From the NCBI GenBank assembly GCA_017591395.1, contig WEDG01007035.1, positions 1 to 64,000 on the forward strand: a DNA stretch of 64,000 bases. The letters run 5' to 3'. The stretch's first letter is position 1, and each line of letters starts with the position of its first letter. The DNA comes from Schistocephalus solidus. Lineage: Eukaryota > Platyhelminthes > Cestoda > Diphyllobothriidea > Diphyllobothriidae. This document shows, in pieces, positions 58,233-64,000 of this stretch. Made by a program: the position numbers and the translations under genes. The notes under the pieces are model-generated. The model did not search any database. It saw nothing but the letters and a program-made list of their open reading frames with translations, and was not told the origin of the DNA.

Positions 58233-60926
58233 TTCAGTATAATTCAGTATATATAAGGGAGATAGGCAGAGCCTTTGAAAACCCTATTTACAGATAGACG
58301 CTAGCAAAACAAGCAAATGTTACATGGCGATAGTCGTTTTAGTATATCAATCATTGTTGTCGACTTAATATATGTTCATCAAGTAAAAATGCATCAAGTC
58401 TTCTTTTAAACATTTCAACGCTTTCAGCCTGAGCAACTGAGGCTGGCAGTTTGTTCCATTCGTCAATCACCCGTTGGGAAAAGAAGTTGGCCCGCACTTC
58501 AAGTTTGGCGTGATTTCTTTTTCAGTTTGTATTGGTGACCTCGGAGACTTGTCATGTTTGCCAATTCAAAAAAAGTTGGCCATCTGAAGAGCACAATCAA
58601 CTCCTCTGACCAGTTTGAAGACTAAGATCATATCCCTCTGTATTGCCTATAAGAGAGGAAAAAAATTTTTAAGTCTTTCTAGGCGGCCCTCATAGGGTAG
58701 GCATTCCAATCCGCTGACTAGTTTCGTTGCCCTCCGTTGAACTTTCTCCAGCAGAGCGTAGTCATGTTTCGTCCAAGGGCGCCACGCCTGAACGCAATAT
58801 TCCAACACCGGTCGGATAAATGTTCCAAACACGCGCCCAAAAAGCTCTCCGTCAAAATTAACGAAGGACCCTCTGATTGCGCCTAAGATACACATAGCTT
58901 TCTTTGCGATATTCGCACAGTGTGACGATGGTTTGAGAGTTGGTGTTATCCATATACCCAAGTCCTTTAGAATATTTACCTCCTGGATTTGGTGACCACT
59001 GATGGAGTACTGGTATTCAAACCTAATCAGCCTTCTGGAACTAGACCGCAGTCGGATTATTTGGCATTTGTTAAGATTAAGGTTCAGCAGCCACTCATCA
59101 CACCATGTTTGCAAGCGATCTAAGTTTTTGTTGTAATTTTCGCGCATCCTCCGGTTTTTCAATCGAGTTCCATAACTTCAAATCGTCAGCGAACATTACC
59201 TTCTCGCATGTCAGGCAATCCAGACAGTCGTTTACGTATATCAGAAACAAAATGGGACCCAGAACGCTGCCCTGCGGAACTCCACTGTGAACGGTTTCCC
59301 AGTGAGACTTGGTGTCTCCGATACAAACACGCTGGCGCCTGTCTGTGAGAAAGTCGGCCAACCATTTGAGTAGGTTGCCAGTCACACCCATTTGACGGAG
59401 CTTAAAAGATCAGACGTTTGTGTGGAACCCTGTCAAAGGCTTTGCTAAAGTCAATGTAGACCGCATCGACTGACAAACCCATTTCTAATGATTTTGTCCA
59501 AATTTCCATGGATGTGAGCAAGTTTGTGAGGCAGGATCGACCACTTCGAAATCCATGTTGATATGAACTAAGCAAGTTATTCTCTTCAAGATGCCTCATC
59601 AGTTCCGTTTTTAATTATCTTCTCCATCATTTTTGCAACAGATACTTGTGAGGCTGACTGGTCGGAAACTGTTTGGTGATGTCCTCTCTCCTCCTTTATA
59701 GATGGGGGTTATGTTGGCTATCTTCCACTCGGTAGGCAGAGCCCCCGCCTCCATCGAACTTTCAAATATCTTGGAGAGCGGAGAGGCCAGCTGTTCTGTG
59801 AGTTCATTTAGAACTTTTTGCGGATATACCATCTGGGCCAGGTGATTTAGTGGTCTGTAGCTGTTTCAGAGTTTTTTTCTTACTGTGTCCATTGGGAACG
59901 ACACCGTGCTTATTTTGTTTATAGATGTGGCAGTACTGTAGTATTCATCCTCGTCAAAAAAATGGTTCCTCGGTAAACACGGACATAAAGAAATTGGATA
60001 AGAGGCAGGTCTTATCAGAGTTATCAGTTAACCTGTTTCCCTGATTGTCTTTAAGACAAGGAATGCAGTCGCGATTTCGTTTTGCCTTATTAACGTAAGC
60101 ATAAAACCTTTTTCGAATTTCTTGGTATGTCTTTGACTATTTCTGACTCAAAGGTTGATCTTTCTTTTCTCAGAAGATTCCGACACCGATTTCGCTGTTT
60201 CTTAAAAGCGGAAAAAAAATGTTCGGGTTGTTGATATCTGGCATATGTTCTCCACAGTCTTCTTTTTCTTCTTGAGATTCCTTTTTTTATTTCCGATGTC
60301 ACCCACTCGGGTCGGGGAGACGCATGATCGCCTTTTAAGTGGGCAGAATTTCTCTACCAATTGGTGAATCAATTTACTAATGAAGAACCAGGCAGCATTA
60401 GGGTCAGGTACATGTGCAGGGCTCCAGTCTATCCCATTCAGTAATTCCTTCATTTTGGGATAATCCCCTTTCCATACATTTCTCTGCCTAACTGCACGAT
60501 GTTTGGGTACAGAAAAATGACTGTACTCCCCAAACAAGAACACAATGATCACTTCGTCCAAGCGGCACGTAAGAACTTAATGCAAGGATGCAATTGTCAT
60601 CTCTACTAATGATTAGATCCAAACAGCTTGACTGCTGCCCATTTCGGAACCGGGTCTTCATTGTGACATGTTGGGTAAGAAACTCGTCATTTACCAACTG
60701 AAGTAATTTCTGTTCGAATGAATTTTCCGATCGCGAGCAGTACATTGACACCCAATCGATATCGGGAGCGTTGAAATCTCCAAGTATTAATAAATGTTTG
60801 CTACGGCAGATTTGCTTTACCTCTGTGATGAGTGCTTCGTCCGTGTCCGTTCGCTGTCCTGGGGGTCGATATACCACGGCAATATGGAGGTCTAGTTGGT
60901 TTGGGACTTTCAGTTTACAACAAAGT
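58233..60926 (-). mobile_element. CR1-like copy B, 5'-truncated twin of copy A
   Basis: Minus strand, 2.69 kb, collinear with 49,693 to about 52,370 of copy A at very high identity. It starts at the same 3' terminus (TTCAGTATAATTCAGTAT in plus sense) and ends inside the endonuclease (VPNQLDLHIAVVYRPPG), a standard 5' truncation. Differences from copy A are a few substitutions plus many one- to three-base length changes in A/T runs. I cannot find a clear target-site duplication. Confidence 0.9.
58425..60926 (-). pseudogene. Copy B ORF2: partial endonuclease, RT and C-terminus (frameshifted)
   Basis: 60,961-60,488 has VYRPPGQRTDTDEA, LILGDFNAPDIDWVSMYCSR and SCLDLIISRDD, with the junction that is frameshifted in copy A intact here. 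60,302-60,090: EIKKGISRRKRRLWRTYARY. 59,832-59,599 and 59,599-59,402: SPLSKIFESSMEAGALPTEW, YIDFSKAFDRVPHKRLIF (motif A). 59,391-59,098: GVPQGSVLGPILFLIYVNDC, MFADDLKLW (motif C). 59,162-58,647: KCQIIRLR, IKP-like KPSSHC, VLEYCVQAWRPW, KVQRRATKLV. Catalytic residues are intact; the breaks are homopolymer-length changes at different places from copy A, so the two copies are differently broken. Confidence 0.85.
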
Positions 60927-61090
60927 CGAACAATGTTGTCGAACATCGAACGCAAATCCACAGAGAATTAGTCAAATCGTTTGCTTTTGATGTTTAACGT
61001 TGGTATACAATGCACCATTAATAGATATATTAATTGTAATTAAAGGGGAGTTTACACGCGTGACTGATATTAATAGGGCCCTCTACCATC
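60927..61090. other. Flank of copy B
   Basis: Short AT-rich flank without recognisable content; begins with CGAACAATGTTGTCGAACAT. Confidence 0.5.
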
Positions 61091-61099
61091 TTTGGTCTT

Positions 61100-61290
61100 A
61101 TAGACTCTGTCTTGACACCGGGCCCAGGTGGAAAAAGGAACGGAGAGTGAATTAGATGCTGACAAAGTCTAATCTTACTATAATCCAGCGCAGGTCACCG
61201 TCCCTGCAGCACACTGCTGTAAATCATACGGTCGACATCGTCAAAACCGACGGTGGAACTGTCGTGTGTCTCCATACGAAGAATATCTGC
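61100..61290 (-). repeat. R1 dispersed repeat, copy e (partial)
   Basis: Shares GACACCGGGCCCAGGTGG and AGGTCACCGTCCCTGCAGCA then CGGTCGACATCGTCAAAACC and GTGGAACTGTCGTGTG with copies b and c in the same orientation. Confidence 0.7.
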
Positions 61291-61619
61291 TGCCTTCGTT
61301 CTGCCCCATGTCTTCTCACCGAACATGATAAGAGTCTCCTGTGTTATGTGTGTCCTCCTAAACGGGCTGTTTGTTCAATGAGCTCGACTAACACGGGGAC
61401 CAGATTTTGGCATGGCACACGTTATCAGCGCTTAGCTCCCATAAAAAATGCTGAACACTGAGGTGTGGTGGTACGCGTAGGTGCAGAATCACGCCACATC
61501 AGCCACGCTTGCCATTAATTGCACTTCTACTTAAAGGGGTCTGATTCAGGTGTGGCAGCCCGGTCAGGAGTTTTTCCAGCTGCACCAGCCACCTGCACCC
61601 GACCCCGCTTCTGATCTTC

Positions 61620-61805
61620 TTTACGCTGTCTGGACACCAGGAACAGGCTATTAAGGGAAGCGAGAGTGCAGTAGCTGCAGTACAAGAATACGAGCACTCA
61701 AAACTAGCCCACGTGCAAGTTCCCGTGCCGGCATCATCACGTTGTGGCGCATGCGGTGAATATCGTCGAAACTGACAGTCGAACTATCATATCACCATAC
61801 CCGGT
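61620..61805 (-). repeat. R1 dispersed repeat, copy f (partial)
   Basis: Second partial copy 0.5 kb from copy e in the same orientation: TGTCTGGACACCAGGAACAG, CGCATGCGGTGAATATCGTC and CTGACAGTCGAACTATCAT. Together they suggest an original tandem pair. Confidence 0.65.
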
Positions 61806-61809
61806 ATGA

Positions 61810-62915
61810 CTACTCCAAACCCACTCCTCTTTCCATCCCATCTTCCTCTCATCATACTCTCTTGCCCATTGTCAACAATTAATCAGGTGAGGGTGAAATG
61901 AAATCCTGTAGATGGCTCAGGCCAATTGGGTTGTTTTCTTACTGAACCAATCTGTGATCCACAGTAAAGATAGGCAGCCCTTTGAGACGCCAAAGCAGTT
62001 CTATTTAGGGACGGCACTAATTACCTCTATATTGGGGTTGGGCTGGAAAAGGCACTCTAAAAAAGTCAATTAATTGTTTTATTTGGTATCCATAAGGGCA
62101 CCATCAGCGTAGAGAAAAACTAAAGATACATTTTGAGTGAATTTTAGAACAAGTAAGTAAATGCTTTACACTTTTAAGTGGATGATTATAAAATATGTAG
62201 TCTAATGTTAAAACGTTTTGCAAGCAGAAAACTACTTACATATTTGATTGAATGTGACAAAATTAGTGTGATGTGATAAGCATTTAAGGATAAAAAACTG
62301 ACTCTCACGCGAAGGTGAATTTTTGTGGGAAAGGGCACCCTGCATGTGAGAGAGCATAGTTACATGAAACGATCCTTTTCAAGGTGGAGATCATATGAAG
62401 CTTTTCATTAACAATCGAATAATTGTCAAGTTGGCGATATAGGAGGAGCCTCCTGCGATATATCAAAATCCGCTTAGATTCCAAGTGATGAGGGGACAGA
62501 AAGGCTGCAAGGATTATCAATGCGCTAGGAGATGTGACCATGCTTACCAACCAAACTACCAGCAGCCGGCGAAAAATTAGGAATGCTGCGTCATAGTCAA
62601 TAGATCGCTTGGGGTCGTAATGCTCATATGACAGAAAAGTCACGAAAAAGCATCGCTGCAAGAGGGTAAGGACAATAGCGGTGAATTAATTGGGAATTTA
62701 AAAATCGGAGTTAAAAAATCAAGGTGAACGTTTGAATTTGAATGAGTAACGTGGGCATTATCTGAACTTAAATCGCAATTTGATCATTTTCAAAGTCCAG
62801 AAGTTGAGTGTTCGGGAATGAAATAGCCAATATTAACTTAACTTCTTCTGAGCTTAGATGCTTATGTCATTTCAATTTGAATACTGATACTTTAGGTGAT
62901 GACCTAAGGTAGACA
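61810..62915. other. No confirmed gene
   Basis: A 118-codon minus-strand frame at 62,305-62,661 has no domain that I recognise and ends near a hydrophobic run; it may be part of the element debris to the right. Confidence 0.4.
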
Positions 62916-62921
62916 GAAAGA

Positions 62922-63242
62922 TTATTCCAACAGAATGCATATTTTGACGCAAAAGATCGGGCGTTTGCACGTAGAGCAAAGGGGCATTGGAATAGCCCTT
63001 GATAAAATAAGCATGACATAGGGCGATTTATTGGGTGAGAGCATTAATATGTGGAAGATTACGGCTGGCGTTAATGTGAAACAGGAAGCAAGGCAAGCTT
63101 CGAATATTCTAACGCATAAAAATTGAGGGTTCGCTAATTGACATCTTTCAGTATATGAAATACTGGACACAGTACGGGAAAAGAGTTTCCGAGGAAATAA
63201 TCTCTGAATATTATCGAATTTGCTGCGGTCCCAACCATTCAT
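62922..63242 (-). pseudogene. Possible non-LTR retrotransposon RT C-terminal fragment
   Basis: A 106-codon minus-strand frame with KFDNIQRLFPRKLFSRTVSS, SYTERCQLANPQFLCVRIFE and PNKSPY. The pattern IQRLF-(T/P)-(R/K)-(K/R)-LF followed by SYxERCxxLxxxxLxxRR is like the post-RT domain of Jockey/CR1-type proteins (IQRRFTKRI...YxERLxxLxLxxLxxRR). Everything else that would confirm this, such as the FADD box, is missing from the neighbourhood, so it is tentative. Confidence 0.35.
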
Positions 63243-63249
63243 TGGACCA

Positions 63250-64000
63250 AAGAAGTGACAGTTGAGGACAGGAAGAACGAACGACCTAGTTGAAAAATGA
63301 AAACAAATATAAAAATAGCAGTGGAACGCCGGGAAATAGAGTCCTCAGAATAAATAAATAATAAATAAATTGTATATTCAAGGCCTAGAGGGCCCCATCA
63401 TTACAAACTTAGTACCGTGGTTTAAATAAATACAAAGTGGATTATTGCTGCACTATGTGAGCATCCATATGAACAGTAGAAATGAGTAGTATGGTAAATA
63501 TATCCGATTCAAAACGATTTACCATTTTTAAAACAAAAGTCAACAATCTTTGGCATATACGGTGAACTGGAAAAGAAGCAGTAAAAAAACTCCCAGGGTT
63601 AAATCGGAGGCGGAGTTCGGCGAGCCACCAATTTAAAAAAATAGGAGAAAAAAACTGCTTTACTAAAAAATTAATAGCTAAATGCAATGGGATAGTATTG
63701 TGATGTTGCTGACAACGTATGAGGGTTCGGAAAGCTCCTTGTCGGGTAAGAGATAAAATAGCAGTCTGAGCTACTGTTTATAACCACCAGTGGAGGTGAG
63801 AGAGGACGAACTCATCGTGGACAACATGGTCGAAAAAAGAGGGGACAGTAGAGGTCACGAGATCATCATCGAGATGCGACCTTGCTGACTGCAAAGTCCA
63901 TCACCAAAGAGGCGAAACAATCAGAACCCGCCTTGATCATCAACAGAACCTGGAGACTATTGTCAGGGTGGCAAATTTGGAGGAAAGTATCCAGGTTGTC
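63250..64000. other. AT-rich tail of the window; AATAAA-rich tract, no confirmed gene
   Basis: A tract at 63,350-63,370 (AATAAATAAATAATAAATAA) is followed by TTGTATATTCAAGGCCTAGA and GGGCCCC; in minus-strand sense it would be the 3' end of an element lying to the right. A minus-strand frame at 63,442-63,687 has no recognisable domain. Patches at 63,580-63,660 (AAAAAAACTCC, AGGAGAAAAAAACTG) resemble 7,628-7,672. Confidence 0.35.

Noticed and set aside
1..64000. CRISPR arrays, bacterial operons or phage genes
   Set aside because: No regularly spaced short repeats, no ribosome-binding-site-linked gene strings and no phage proteins; the content is eukaryotic.

Overview
This is eukaryotic DNA from an animal, most likely a parasitic flatworm and probably a tapeworm. 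The evidence is an AT-rich, intron-style landscape with almost no long open frames and a dense load of decayed retroelements of kinds common in flatworms: an RTE-type element with a C2H2 zinc-finger tail, Penelope-like elements with GIY-YIG endonucleases, and CR1-like elements. The one good host gene has two alpha-crystallin domains, an architecture known from flatworm p40/Tsp36-type small heat shock proteins. The tapeworm assignment is an inference; no marker gene fixes the species.

Layout. 1-2.26 kb: RTE-type element on the minus strand, with an endonuclease ORF broken by one stop and, just upstream, the zinc-finger tail of another copy. 3.1-5.1 kb: remnants of two Penelope-like elements in opposite orientation. 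5.1-34 kb: mostly non-coding, with dispersed tRNA-like SINEs, a roughly 360-bp repeat family (R1), microsatellites, a truncated CR1 piece and a 0.9-kb direct duplication at 24.1 and 28.0 kb. A 72-bp open stretch at 14.69 kb with good splice signals may be a host exon. 34.1-35.4 kb: a third, heavily decayed Penelope-like element. 36.1-41.9 kb: the 5' end of an hAT transposon running into a large inverted repeat with two 2.4-kb arms and a 0.37-kb loop. 43.6-44.7 kb: the two-domain small heat shock protein gene on the minus strand. 44.9-60.9 kb: a retrotransposon cluster with two family-3 CR1 copies abutting head to tail (44.9-47.4 kb), a plus-strand CR1 (copy C) split by a nearly complete minus-strand CR1 (copy A, 49,691-54,172), a fourth element on the minus strand (copy D, 54.7-57.6 kb), and copy B, a 5'-truncated near-twin of copy A (58.2-60.9 kb). 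61-64 kb: R1 repeats and weak element debris.

The genes do not form a pathway. The window is a transposon graveyard with some young insertions around one probable host gene. Most interesting are the long inverted repeat fused to an hAT fragment, the clean nested insertion of A into C, a 3'-terminal double stem shared by three CR1-like families with different terminal microsatellites, and homopolymer-length changes that account for most of the frame breaks I compared in copies A and B.
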